From: CAYQLK01 sp964426075
Lineage (GTDB): Bacteria > Patescibacteriota > Microgenomatia > CAYQLK01
Direction: 5' to 3'
DNA: 36,360 nt
Assembly (NCBI GenBank): GCA_964426075.1
Contig: CAYROP010000007.1
Coordinates: 1-36,360 of the forward strand
Shown here: positions 8,207-17,465 of the stretch, piece after piece
How the letters are laid out: every line of letters begins with the position of its first letter
Numbering within the stretch: the stretch's first letter is position 1
Position numbers and translations under genes: made by a program
Notes under the pieces: model-generated
What the model saw: only the letters and a program-made list of their open reading frames with translations
Databases searched by the model: none
Told to the model about the DNA's origin: nothing

Positions 8207-10066
8207 CTAAATGATTTCTTGTGAAGCGGAAGATAGTGGCACATTTGAGGTATTGGGATCTTGGTTTGGGGTAGTTGCGTTTTGCATTTCTAAGACCTCT
8301 TTTGGATTACTGGTAACGAGTTGGTGCTCTTCTGGTGAACCGACAACCATCATTGCAACATGTGAACTCCCAGCAAAAAACAAACCCTCACCCACATTTG
8401 CGGCCAATAATAGGTGTTTTTCTCCATCAGAGAGATAAAAGACTTCGGCAAGTTTGTCAATTGCTGCGGCCGATTGTTTAAGTAGTATTTGGATGCTTGA
8501 GTTGGTCACAATAGCCTTGCCGTATTCAGTACCAAGGAAATCCTCGACATCCTGAGTAATTGTGGTTAAGCCAAGGTAATATTTGCGGGCGCGCTTGGCG
8601 ATTGAATACATAAAAGTTGCAGAGTCTGGGTACTGCATCATGTACCAAGCCTCATCGACAATAAGTATGCGTTTTTTGAGGTCGCGCTTCACTCTAGTCC
8701 AAATAAAATCGAGAATAATATACATAGCGATTGGGCGTAACTCAGCTTCTAGGTTTTTGATACTAAAAACTGTGAATGTATTGTGAATATCAAGATTGGA
8801 ATATTGATCGAAAATTCCAACCAGCGAGCCTTTGACAAACTTTTCAATTCTTTCAGCTAAGGTTTTGGCTTGTGGTTCTTCCATGCCAATCAGTGCTTTA
8901 TATAAATCTTCCATCAAAGGAGGCTGAAGGGTTTGGGTTTGCGGGTCAGCAGTAATACCTTTGTTTTTGTAAGCAAGCACTAAGGCTCGGTCAAGAATTG
9001 CGTCTTCGGTGGCTGAGAGTTGTCCCATAATGACTCTGAAAAGTCCGTGTAGTGAGAGGATTTTTAAATTTAATTCATTTTCACCTTCTTCGTAGACACC
9101 CGAGAGATCAAATGGGTTGATCTTGGTTTCTGAATTAAAGTCAAAACTAATATATTCTCCTCCGATGGCAGTACAAAGATTTTTGTACTCTTCTTCTGGG
9201 TCAATAATAATGACTTCGGTACCAAACATTAAATATCTTAAAGCTTCGAGTTTGGTCATATAAGATTTGCCGCCACCGGATTTAGCAAAAACAACAGTGT
9301 TGGCGTTTTCAAGCGAGAACCTGTCAAAAATAATTAAAGAGCCGTTGTGTCTATTAATGCCATACATAATTCCTTCGTTACTGGTTAAGGAGCTTGAAGT
9401 GAATGGAAAAGTTGTAGCAAGTGAAGTTGTGTCCATGTTTCTGGTGACGAGCAGTTTGTCGTGACCGTATGGGAGGGTAGTTTTGAAACCGTCCTCTTGC
9501 TGAAGGGTGGCGTGTTTAGAGATAACCAGAATTGAACCAAGAAGGCTTTCAACTTGTTTAGTGATATTTATTAGTTCCTCTTTTGAATCAGCTGGAATGG
9601 TGACATAAAGTCCGAATTGAAAAAACTTTTCGGCGCCTTTGGCTAGGTTTTGTTGGAAATTACGTGCGTCGTCTAGGGTAACTTCGAGACTAGGGTCGAT
9701 AACCTTACCGCGTTGAATGTCTGTAGAGATAGTGGCTTCCATTTCGCCGATTTTGCGTTTCATATCTTGGAGTACGGCTTGAGCGTCAACTGGATAGTGA
9801 AACATTGAAATTTCGAGGGTGTGATTAAAGTTAATAAGCGGTGAAAGCCAGTTGGCTCCGACATATCTTGGGTATCCAATAACAAAAAGTGTTTTGAAAT
9901 ATGTTTCGCCGATCTTTATAAAATCAAAATCGACTTCAATTGCTGGTGGAGCAATAATATCTCTGACTGAGACTGTGCCTTGAGCAACAGCTTTGGCTTG
10001 AGCAGATACGAGTTGTGGGGCGTTTTGAGGGCTTTGGTCGGGATTTTTTTTACCAAATAGTTTCAT
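8207..10066 (-). CDS. virB4: VirB4/TraC-family conjugation ATPase
   Basis: This 619-residue protein is the energising ATPase of T4SS assembly and pilus biogenesis. Walker A is FAKSGGGKSYMTK (GGGKS 264-268) and Walker B is ILIVDEAWYMMQ (467-478), followed by the VirB4-typical RARKYYLGLTTITQDVEDFL and NSSIQILLKQS motifs. The N-terminal about 200 residues match the VirB4 N-terminal region (GETYFKTLFVIGYPR...). The start ATG overlaps the stop of the upstream gene in ATGA, so the two are translationally coupled. It is shorter than Agrobacterium VirB4 (about 790) but normal for the Gram-positive/CPR type. This is the anchor for calling the locus T4SS-like. Confidence 0.93.
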   Translation of the reverse strand: MKLFGKKNPDQSPQNAPQLVSAQAKAVAQGTVSVRDIIAPPAIEVDFDFIKIGETYFKTLFVIGYPRYVGANWLSPLINFNHTLEISMFHYPVDAQAVLQDMKRKIGEMEATISTDIQRGKVIDPSLEVTLDDARNFQQNLAKGAEKFFQFGLYVTIPADSKEELINITKQVESLLGSILVISKHATLQQEDGFKTTLPYGHDKLLVTRNMDTTSLATTFPFTSSSLTSNEGIMYGINRHNGSLIIFDRFSLENANTVVFAKSGGGKSYMTKLEALRYLMFGTEVIIIDPEEEYKNLCTAIGGEYISFDFNSETKINPFDLSGVYEEGENELNLKILSLHGLFRVIMGQLSATEDAILDRALVLAYKNKGITADPQTQTLQPPLMEDLYKALIGMEEPQAKTLAERIEKFVKGSLVGIFDQYSNLDIHNTFTVFSIKNLEAELRPIAMYIILDFIWTRVKRDLKKRILIVDEAWYMMQYPDSATFMYSIAKRARKYYLGLTTITQDVEDFLGTEYGKAIVTNSSIQILLKQSAAAIDKLAEVFYLSDGEKHLLLAANVGEGLFFAGSSHVAMMVVGSPEEHQLVTSNPKEVLEMQNATTPNQDPNTSNVPLSSASQEII

Positions 10067-11130
10067 GATTGTCCTCCGTTTCCTGATGGTGATTTTAAGG
10101 CATCTAATGCTTTTAATATATCTGGATCAATAGAGTTACTGTTAGTTAAATTGTTATTAAGGTTGGGTTGTGGAGCAATCGTTGTTGGTTGGGATTGAGG
10201 AGGGTTAACTCCAGCTTGAATGACGGGAGTTTGTGAAATTGGATCAGGAATTGGGGGTGGTTGTGGTGAGTTTATAGGAGATGTAGGCGGGGCAGGGTTT
10301 GGTGCATAGATCGTTTGTTGAGTGGCAGTTGCGGGTGGTGGTTGTACTTGTGGGGTGTACAAGGGTTGGGCTGGTGCAGGTTGAGATTCAATATTTTGTG
10401 GTTGAGGTTGAGTGGGAGATGCAATTGAAGCCGTGGTTTGGTTTTCTTCAACAATTGGAGCTGAAACTGCTGGTGAAACAATGGGTGATGTATATGAACC
10501 AGCTGATTCAGTTATTTTTTGTAGTCCAACCTCACTTGGGTTGTAGATATCAAAATAAAGTTCAATTAACTCCTGTGTTGTTAACTGTTTTGATTTGATG
10601 CCAATGTGGCCGAATTGTTGAATAAGATGATCGCGTTTGGGGTAAAGACTAGTTTTGACCATGTCAATAAAACCCTGAGTGTGAGTATTGTCTTTTTGGA
10701 TATTTCCAAGAGCTGCACCTTTAACACCTAACTCAAGCGGATTGAATGGGATGACAACATAGAATTTTTTTTCTAGAACGTTATTTTGCTGAACAACGGT
10801 TTGTATAAATTGTCGGTACTGAAAAATTTGTCTTTTAATGTCGGGGTTGGCCTGATGTGTTTCTGCTTGAGTGATTAATTGTAGGTAATTACTGAGGTCG
10901 ATTTTTTTGCTACGTACAACGATTTGGATGGTGAAATTTAAAGAATTAAGCAGCCCAGCATATGAATAAATAATTGAGTCTTGTTCGTCAACAGAGAGAA
11001 GTTCGAAGTTTATTGCTGCTGTTTGAATGATAATTGTGGCTGAGTTGTCTTTGAGGATAACAACGTCGTCGCGAATATCACTTATTTCTAGGTGTTCTTG
11101 AGTTGATGATTTGATCGGGGCAGATTTCAT
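10063..11130 (-). CDS. TraC-N-terminal-like T4SS protein with a Pro/Gln-rich tail
   Basis: This is a 355-residue protein. The N-terminal about 205 residues (HLEISDIRDDVVILKDNSATIII...SVDEQDSIIYSYAGLLNSLNFTIQIVVRSKKIDLSNYL) look like the TraC/VirB4 N-terminal-type domain often found as a separate protein in Gram-positive and CPR conjugation-like loci. The C-terminal about 130 residues are a low-complexity Pro/Gln/Thr-rich tail, probably disordered, with a short end (DPDILKALDALKSPSGNGGQS). It has no Walker motifs, so it is not an ATPase. It sits 1 bp after the PrgI gene and overlaps virB4 by 4 bp. A role as a VirB4 partner is inferred. Confidence 0.75.
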   Translation of the reverse strand: MKSAPIKSSTQEHLEISDIRDDVVILKDNSATIIIQTAAINFELLSVDEQDSIIYSYAGLLNSLNFTIQIVVRSKKIDLSNYLQLITQAETHQANPDIKRQIFQYRQFIQTVVQQNNVLEKKFYVVIPFNPLELGVKGAALGNIQKDNTHTQGFIDMVKTSLYPKRDHLIQQFGHIGIKSKQLTTQELIELYFDIYNPSEVGLQKITESAGSYTSPIVSPAVSAPIVEENQTTASIASPTQPQPQNIESQPAPAQPLYTPQVQPPPATATQQTIYAPNPAPPTSPINSPQPPPIPDPISQTPVIQAGVNPPQSQPTTIAPQPNLNNNLTNSNSIDPDILKALDALKSPSGNGGQS

Positions 11131-11131
11131 C

Positions 11132-13171
11132 TTAGTTTGTTAGGCTTTTGGCAGTTATAGCAAAAGGATCAAGCAGTTGTCCTTTGGCTTCGAACGCAAT
11201 TGTATCAAAGTTTAAACCATCAAAATCTGTTTGAATTGTGTATTTTCCGTTAGCTAGAGGAGTAACAGAAATGAATTGTCCAAGGCCGTTGGTTTTGAAA
11301 GCGCGAACTGGTTTGCCTGAAGTGTCAAATACTGAAATTAAAGCCCCTTCGACTAGTTCGCCGTTACTGTTGTAAACAACCCCATTGGGAGTGTTGGGGT
11401 GTTCGGAAAGATTGATCTTTATTTCAGCCTTTGGAGCTTCCTTGGCCTGGGCAGTTTGATAGTTGAATGGTTGCACAACACCGCCGTGTTTCTGGTCGCT
11501 ATTTTTTGTAGCCTCATCGGGTTTGGCAGGTTGCGCTGCTTGGTGGTTGCTAGTAGTGTGCCTGTTTAAGTTAGGACTTGGTGGTGGAGCAAAATCCTTA
11601 GAGTCTTTTTCCAGAATCTTCCCCGCCTTAACAGGTTCGAAGTCTTTAACTTTTTTGATTTCTTCTATTGCAATTCCACCAGCAATACTTCCCATTTGGA
11701 TGGGTTTTTGTGGTTGAGATACAGGGGTTTCGAAGCGTTTTTTGAGTTCTTTGCTAATATCGAACTGTCTTTCTCCTAAGATAGGTAATCGGCTTTTGGA
11801 GAAGTCTGGCGGACGGGTTTTGAGTTTACGAATGCGTGTGTCGCCAATTCCTTGCATAAATTGAATTTGGTTTCCCGGGATTGCAATAACATTGCCGCCA
11901 AAATTGATATCCGAAGCGATTTGTGCAGCAATAGAGGTTTGACTGTTTACGGTTGAAAAATTACTGGATGGATGAGGTGAAATGACTGTTTTTTTGCCAA
12001 CATTGGGAAGTAGGTGTTTTTGGAGTATATCAGGAGTTGAGGTGTTTATTCCTCCGTTTTCTGCAAGGCTTTTGTTTTTCTTGAAGTCTTCCCAAGCTTG
12101 AGAGAACTTTTCTTGTTCTTTTTGGATGCTGGCTTGTTGTCTAAGAATTTCTTGTTCTTTGGCTTTTATTTCAGCTTCTATTTGTTGTTGTGAGCGTAAT
12201 ATTTCGTCGAGCTCGGCGAGTTTTTGTTTGGATTGTTCGGTTGGAATTACTTGTTGGTTTTGTTGAGTTGCTTGATTGGTGGTTGTGTTTGGGGTGAAAG
12301 GTAGGACTTTAATTTCGCGGTTAGGATTGAGATTTGCTGGGGTGGTGGAATTTGGGTTGGTAGGAGCAGAATAAGCATCTGCTCCTTTGTTAATTATTGA
12401 GGCTTGTGGAGTTTGATTTTGTGGTTCGGTTAGTTTTTGGCTAAGTAGGTTGAGTTTTTTTTGTTTTTCTTCTTCAAGTTTTATTTTTGAAGCCTCTAAG
12501 GCTTTTTGCTTTTCTAGCAGAGCTAGTTCTTGAGCCTTGATTTCTTCCTCTTTTGCTTTGAGTTGAGCTGGTTTGGGGGCAGCCTGAGTGGTGGTTCTGG
12601 TGTTTTGTATGGGTTGTTGATACGGGGAAAAAGGGTTTTGGTTGATGCTTTGGTTTTGGGGTGGTGGAGCACTCGTGGCTTTTACGGTTGACTCAAGACT
12701 AGCAATTTGAGCTAAGAATTGGCTTTCTTTTTGGTCAAATGGGTTAACAACTGAAGAATGAGATTGCCTTGCAAGAAGGGTTTGAAGTTCTGATCGGCTG
12801 ATTCTGGCTGGGGTGGTGGCGGTAGAAATTTGCTGGATTGGGGCCGGTTTAAGGAAATTGGCTTCGAGAAAATATGGGACATGGTTATCTTTAATCCAAA
12901 TTCTTTGGGTGGGTCTGGTGATCGAGCGAAAAAAAGCCACGATCCATTTGTCTAATGGCCTTCCTTGTAGTGGAACGGCAGCAAAGATAATTCCTGATAT
13001 TACAAAGAATCCGCCAATAATGTATGAAAATGTTTTTGGCAGTGGAGAAAAATAGAATATTGCTCCGATTATTCCGCCGATTGCGACGTAAATAAATTGG
13101 CGGATGGTAAATGGGCCGAATAGTTTGAACTCAAAAGTAGTGATATTTTGTGGTACTGGATGCTCTTCCAT
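11132..13171 (-). CDS. PrgI-family T4SS protein with coiled coils and a C-terminal carboxypeptidase-regulatory-like (Cna-B type) domain
   Basis: This is a 679-residue protein. Residues 1-95 are a PrgI-type module: HPVPQNITTFEFKLFGPFTIRQFIYVAIGG, then two membrane helices (about 27-45 and 50-68), then GRPLDKWIVAFFRSI. PrgI is a VirB3-like membrane component next to VirB4. The middle is long, Gln/Asn/Pro-rich, with Lys/Glu coiled coils at about 200-245 and 315-365. The C-terminus (about 600-670, NTPNGVVYNSNGELVEGALISVFDTSGKPVRAFKTNGLGQF) is a Cna-B/carboxypeptidase-regulatory-like beta-sandwich. Normal PrgI proteins are about 100-150 residues, so this is an unusually extended version. It is the first gene of the segment after the divergent coiled-coil gene. 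Confidence 0.85.
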   Translation of the reverse strand: MEEHPVPQNITTFEFKLFGPFTIRQFIYVAIGGIIGAIFYFSPLPKTFSYIIGGFFVISGIIFAAVPLQGRPLDKWIVAFFRSITRPTQRIWIKDNHVPYFLEANFLKPAPIQQISTATTPARISRSELQTLLARQSHSSVVNPFDQKESQFLAQIASLESTVKATSAPPPQNQSINQNPFSPYQQPIQNTRTTTQAAPKPAQLKAKEEEIKAQELALLEKQKALEASKIKLEEEKQKKLNLLSQKLTEPQNQTPQASIINKGADAYSAPTNPNSTTPANLNPNREIKVLPFTPNTTTNQATQQNQQVIPTEQSKQKLAELDEILRSQQQIEAEIKAKEQEILRQQASIQKEQEKFSQAWEDFKKNKSLAENGGINTSTPDILQKHLLPNVGKKTVISPHPSSNFSTVNSQTSIAAQIASDINFGGNVIAIPGNQIQFMQGIGDTRIRKLKTRPPDFSKSRLPILGERQFDISKELKKRFETPVSQPQKPIQMGSIAGGIAIEEIKKVKDFEPVKAGKILEKDSKDFAPPPSPNLNRHTTSNHQAAQPAKPDEATKNSDQKHGGVVQPFNYQTAQAKEAPKAEIKINLSEHPNTPNGVVYNSNGELVEGALISVFDTSGKPVRAFKTNGLGQFISVTPLANGKYTIQTDFDGLNFDTIAFEAKGQLLDPFAITAKSLTN

Positions 13172-13417
13172 GGCAATTTTTACCTGCCAAAAAGGAAAAA
13201 TTAACTATTAATAGGCAGGATCTGTTATTGATTTTGGATTGTAGCAGAAAAAAATATAGGTTGCAGTGAAAAAAGTTGCGTGAAATTTTTGAAGCTAATT
13301 TTTGAATATTTTTATCGGCTAAATAATACAACCTAAGCTTGTTTGTTTAAAATTATTTAAATAACTATGGGTTTGATATTTAAGGCTAAAAATGGTATAA
13401 TGAGGTATAGTTAAATT
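13172..13417. promoter_or_regulatory. Divergent intergenic region between the PrgI gene and the coiled-coil gene
   Basis: The plus side has a strong promoter, TTGATA (13373-13378) - 17 bp - TATAAT (13396-13401), with an extended -10 (TGG before TATAAT), for the gene at 13418. The implied leader is about 10 nt. The minus side shows a 6-bp inverted repeat, CCTGCC (13183-13188) / GGCAGG (13214-13219), upstream of the PrgI start. I see no clear minus-strand -35/-10 pair. Confidence 0.6.
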
Positions 13418-15688
13418 ATGCCAGATCAAGAAAGACACGTAATTAGTTTGGATGAGCAGGCAAGGGTTGAAAATCAACCTTTAGCTTCGACACAAGCTGA
13501 AAGACAATTGTTTGACATTATAGACAGAACAATGGGAGTTGAACACCAGACGAGAGATGAGCAGGTAGTACAAGAAGCGGATATACAACACCGAGCACAA
13601 ATTGAATCCATTAGAGAATTGAACTCAATTGAGATTGAATTACAAAACGCTGACCCTGATGTTAGGCGGGCTCTTGAAGCAAGGCGAGATGAGTTAAAGG
13701 CAGAGTTAGAGTCGATGGTGGTCACTGAGAGAGAAAAAGAACGTTATCTTGATGCAAGTTTACGATTGTTTACAAGACTAGCGGTACAAAAAGATGCAGT
13801 ACTAGCTAACTTAAAAGCATTTAGGGGTTTAACTCCAAATAAAAACGAGCTGATGAGCCCATTAAATGCATTCGTCGATAAGATTGAATCACTAAGAAAA
13901 GAAGGGGACGCAGGCACGCCGGAGCGGAGAGAGGCTGAGTTAAAAGCGGCCGCACTAGAATTCGAGCTTAGAAAAGCAAGAGATGAAGTTTTGGCGGCGA
14001 TTGAAAATTACAATCCAGTTGAATCGCTTAAATTAAATGCGTTAACTGAGTTGGAATTAGCTGAAGACCAGCGGGTGGCAAGAGATAATCCTCAAATAAG
14101 AGAGTTATTAAAAATTTTAAATGATCCTGAGTTAAGTAGGAAATTTGGAAAGGAAGTTGAAGCTTTTAGAGACGAATATAATGCCTTGGTAAGAATTCAT
14201 AATTTTGCTGTAGCCGGTAAAGGAAAAGGTGCGGTTGAAATAACAGCGGCTTTAGGTGAGCTTGATCAGGCAGCATTGGTGGAGCTTTTTGAGGCTGAGG
14301 AGTTAAGGAGAGACATTATTGATGCTTATATTGCTGATAGAAGGGTCTTTGATGAATTAGACGCGGCGATATTAGATCAAAAAGAAGCGGAAGTGAGGCT
14401 GGAAGAGGAGACAGTGTTAGGAAACAATAAACGTACTTTTAAAAGAGCTGAGGTTCCAGATCCTCGTGATCCAACAAAAATGATCGATTTGGAGACGCTT
14501 TATCGCACGACTAGTGATGAGGATCAAAAAAAGGCTTTGATAGCTGCCAACGAAGCTTTGTTGACCGAGGGATATAAACAAAAAAAGGCCTGGGAAGCTA
14601 AATATGTTGACGATGTTTTGAGAGATGAATTTTTTTCTCCTTCAGCGTTTGCGGCTTTTAGGGCGAGTGAAGGAGTACCAGCTTCGGTTTCGGATGCTGA
14701 AGTTCAGAAACTGATTGAAGCTAGTTTTGCATACAAATCCAGAAAGATTGTTTTGGGCCAGGAAATGGACAATATGATTGGTTTCCTTGAAACTACAATT
14801 GCACCGATGGTGGTGGAGCCAATTAGAGTGAAAGCTGCTGAGCCTCTAAAAAATGGCGAGACACAGGGATATATTTTTGCGGGCAAATACAAAGATAATA
14901 TTTTGGTGAAGACCCGTTATCCTCAGGATGTGTTGGAGGCTGGTGGGAAGATAAATAGTCGTATTTTGGATATTACTAGTCCGATTTTTGAAAATGGATT
15001 TTATAAATATGGTGATCCAGGGTTTAAGCTGATGACTGAGACATTTGGTATGGAAAAACCGGCCGATCCGCAACAAGCTAGCGATGTGACCGATTGGCTA
15101 GAAAGATTTAAGACTGTTGATGCACTAAGGCAGATTCGTAATAATCCAGAGGTGGTAAACAAACTCAAAGATGATGTGTATAAAGATGCGGCTGCTGCTC
15201 AAGCGAACGAAATGTATGATAAGTTTGAGGCTTTTCAGAGGGAACCTAATGAGGAATCGGCAAAAGCTTTGATGGCAAGTTATTTTTCTAAAACACCTGA
15301 AGATAGACGTAATTTTAATATGCAGGTGATCGAAGCTCTGCTTAGATATAAGATGAAAATTAACGGGATCTATGCTTTTACAGATGTAAACGAGAGACAG
15401 AATTGGGGAGCAAGAAGGATTGAAGATTACATTAGTAAGGCTAGGGAAGCTGGGTTAATTGGTACAAGAGAAGAGAAAGAGTTAAAAAGAAGAGTTTTTA
15501 AGGGTAAAGAAATTAAGTTGGGTGGCATCAAAATTGCAACCATTCCAGCTTTAGGAAAAAAAGCAGAGATGGTTGGTGCTTGGACTAAAGAAGTTTTTGG
15601 ACCAAAGAACTTAAAAAATACAGCCTTTAGTTGGATAAAGACTTTGTATCAAGAGAGTGCTAATCAGATTAAATCTGATTTGAAATAA
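13418..15688 (+). CDS. Large coiled-coil-rich cytoplasmic protein of unknown function embedded in the T4SS-like locus
   Basis: This 756-residue, highly charged protein is dominated by Glu/Lys/Ala/Leu heptad-like helices, especially residues 50-330 (for example RRALEARRDELKAELESMVVTEREKERYL). There is no signal peptide or membrane helix, and I recognise no domain. The C-terminal part (about 440-756) is more mixed and ends in a basic helical region. It is transcribed against the flanking secretion genes from its own extended -10 promoter and ends 15 bp from the convergent VirB6-like gene. A 19-bp perfect palindrome (15662-15680) lies in its last codons. The location suggests a cytoplasmic effector, scaffold or substrate of the machine, but this is inference from position. 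Confidence 0.8.
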   Translation: MPDQERHVISLDEQARVENQPLASTQAERQLFDIIDRTMGVEHQTRDEQVVQEADIQHRAQIESIRELNSIEIELQNADPDVRRALEARRDELKAELESMVVTEREKERYLDASLRLFTRLAVQKDAVLANLKAFRGLTPNKNELMSPLNAFVDKIESLRKEGDAGTPERREAELKAAALEFELRKARDEVLAAIENYNPVESLKLNALTELELAEDQRVARDNPQIRELLKILNDPELSRKFGKEVEAFRDEYNALVRIHNFAVAGKGKGAVEITAALGELDQAALVELFEAEELRRDIIDAYIADRRVFDELDAAILDQKEAEVRLEEETVLGNNKRTFKRAEVPDPRDPTKMIDLETLYRTTSDEDQKKALIAANEALLTEGYKQKKAWEAKYVDDVLRDEFFSPSAFAAFRASEGVPASVSDAEVQKLIEASFAYKSRKIVLGQEMDNMIGFLETTIAPMVVEPIRVKAAEPLKNGETQGYIFAGKYKDNILVKTRYPQDVLEAGGKINSRILDITSPIFENGFYKYGDPGFKLMTETFGMEKPADPQQASDVTDWLERFKTVDALRQIRNNPEVVNKLKDDVYKDAAAAQANEMYDKFEAFQREPNEESAKALMASYFSKTPEDRRNFNMQVIEALLRYKMKINGIYAFTDVNERQNWGARRIEDYISKAREAGLIGTREEKELKRRVFKGKEIKLGGIKIATIPALGKKAEMVGAWTKEVFGPKNLKNTAFSWIKTLYQESANQIKSDLK

Positions 15689-15703
15689 GTTTCTAATTAA
15701 AAT

Positions 15704-17413
15704 TTAAGGTCTTCTTCTGCTGAATGGATTGGCTGATCTTTGTGCGTTAGTTGAAGCCTGTTGTGGTGTAGTAGTGGGCCCTGCTGGTCCTGGTCTGCCT
15801 GGGTTGATTGGTGAAGAAGCACCTTCGGTGCGAGATAGTCTGTCATATCTTCTTTGAGAGCTCCAAGGATTGAAAGTGTTATTTAGTTTTTCACCCGCGA
15901 AATCACTGGTTCTGGCTTTGGCTCGAGTGGCTGCGCCATTGAAAGGTTGTCTGGCCATGCCTAATCCTGCGCCCGCAACGGCTCCAGCGGCACCGCCAAT
16001 TGTTCCACCAATTCCACCACCTTTAACCTTAAATGCGTCTTGGGCGATTTTGGCTGCTGAAGGGACACCAAGTAAAATACCAATACCAATTAAAGATTTA
16101 AGAGCGTTAGCTCCTTCCTCATTAGTGAAACCACCAAGAAGAGGAGCATTCCAGCCTTCACCTTCGGTAATTGTGGCTTCGCCAGAGGTAATTCTACCCT
16201 CACCCACACCCATAAAGTAGGCTGCAAAAATAATCATAAGAATCGTAATTACAAAAGTTGCTAGTTGGGCGGCGATATTTCTAATCCAAGGGCCAAAGCC
16301 AGGCATACCTGGAATAACGCCAATTCCAATCATAAGCGGACCGAAGATGGTGTAGAAGAATACTTTGACGTATGCCATTAGCAACATAAAAAATATACGG
16401 AATGTCGCAACAAGCATCATTATTCCGATTACTGCAACAGCTAGAGCGGAAAGAATGCTTGAACTAAATTTTTCAATTAAATCGGGTAATCCGAAATTAT
16501 CAATTGCGTCAGCTATTATGTCGTCGCTGCTGTGGAAAATACCTGAAATATTTTCTAGGAATAATTCTTTGAGCATAAAAGTAAAAACATTATTTTCATA
16601 ATAGATAAAATTGGATCTTGCTTGTGCTACATTTTCGCTTGAGAGGATTTGGATCATGACGGCTATGAAAAAATTCATCAGATCGATCATTAATCCGACG
16701 ATTGCGTAGGAGAAGGTAACAAGGATTAAGCTAATTACTATTTTTGGTAGAACTGCTTGGACTGAAGCAACGGAACTTGAACTTAGTCTTTGGCGAAAAA
16801 TAATCATAAAGCCAATGACAATAAAGAAGATTACATAAAGAAGAAGTGTGAGATTGCGGAAGGTGGTCCAGAGAGCTTGAGTTGGTTTTAGAGCATCATA
16901 TCCACTTTGAGCGGCTAGTGTTTCACCGGTTATTTTTGATTTGAGATCGGCTAGATATTGAACACCAGAAGCCGGTTCTTCGGTGTAAAGCATGGCAATG
17001 CTTTTCATTAAAAATGGTACTGCTGCACCAGTTCTACAGTTAGTTCCGCCGCCATTAATACATTCAAGTTCAGCTTCAGTTGATGGAAGACCTGTTATTT
17101 GGCGGTTAATGCCGAATGCTAAATTATCCATTAGGCCAAGATTGAATTTTTGCAAGTTAACATCATCTTCGTCGAGGGCGTTTTTGTACTGACAGATTGA
17201 TTGTTGATAAGGTTGAACAGTATCGCCTATACCTGGATGAGGGTTGGAAATACCAGCGGGACTACCAGCTGGTGGAGGGGGAGATCCGGCAGCTTCCTCC
17301 TCACATCCAAATGGATCTTCGGCTTGGGCGAGAACTGGCGTGGAATTAAGGCTAAAAAAAACTGAGAAAAGGCTAAATATTATGATAATTGGCAGAACGA
17401 TCTTAAGACGCAT
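15704..17413 (-). CDS. VirB6/TrbL-like polytopic membrane protein
   Basis: This 569-residue protein has a signal peptide (MRLKIVLPIIIIFSLFSVFF...PVLAQAED), a 150-residue polar segment with several Cys, then about six hydrophobic helices between about 185 and 460. These include LWTTFRNLTLLLYVIFFIVIG, VLPKIVISLILVTFSYAIVG, ILSALAVAVIGIMMLVATF and IAAQLATFVITILMIIFAAYF. A Gly-rich segment and a Pro/Gly/Ser/Arg-rich, probably cytoplasmic tail follow. The FRNLTLLLY...MIIFRQRL and MLLMAYVKVFFYTIFGPLMIG segments are typical of VirB6/TrbL channel proteins in T4SS. It is encoded 52 bp downstream of the secreted 403-residue protein in the same direction. The family call rests on topology and motif feel. 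Confidence 0.8.
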   Translation of the reverse strand: MRLKIVLPIIIIFSLFSVFFSLNSTPVLAQAEDPFGCEEEAAGSPPPPAGSPAGISNPHPGIGDTVQPYQQSICQYKNALDEDDVNLQKFNLGLMDNLAFGINRQITGLPSTEAELECINGGGTNCRTGAAVPFLMKSIAMLYTEEPASGVQYLADLKSKITGETLAAQSGYDALKPTQALWTTFRNLTLLLYVIFFIVIGFMIIFRQRLSSSSVASVQAVLPKIVISLILVTFSYAIVGLMIDLMNFFIAVMIQILSSENVAQARSNFIYYENNVFTFMLKELFLENISGIFHSSDDIIADAIDNFGLPDLIEKFSSSILSALAVAVIGIMMLVATFRIFFMLLMAYVKVFFYTIFGPLMIGIGVIPGMPGFGPWIRNIAAQLATFVITILMIIFAAYFMGVGEGRITSGEATITEGEGWNAPLLGGFTNEEGANALKSLIGIGILLGVPSAAKIAQDAFKVKGGGIGGTIGGAAGAVAGAGLGMARQPFNGAATRAKARTSDFAGEKLNNTFNPWSSQRRYDRLSRTEGASSPINPGRPGPAGPTTTPQQASTNAQRSANPFSRRRP

Positions 17414-17465
17414 TGGTAGGCAAGTTATAGCTTATTTTATGCTTAATCATTAGGTATTTGCAAAG

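Noticed and set aside
10272..10598. Overlapping frames inside the Pro/Gln-rich tail of the TraC-N-like gene
   Set aside because: They are low-complexity shadow frames of CAA/CCA-rich codons, with no start context or independent motif.
15662..15680. 19-bp palindrome at the end of the coiled-coil gene as a terminator
   Set aside because: It lies within the coding sequence, is AT-rich and has no T-tract. A weak bidirectional role cannot be excluded, but it is not supported.
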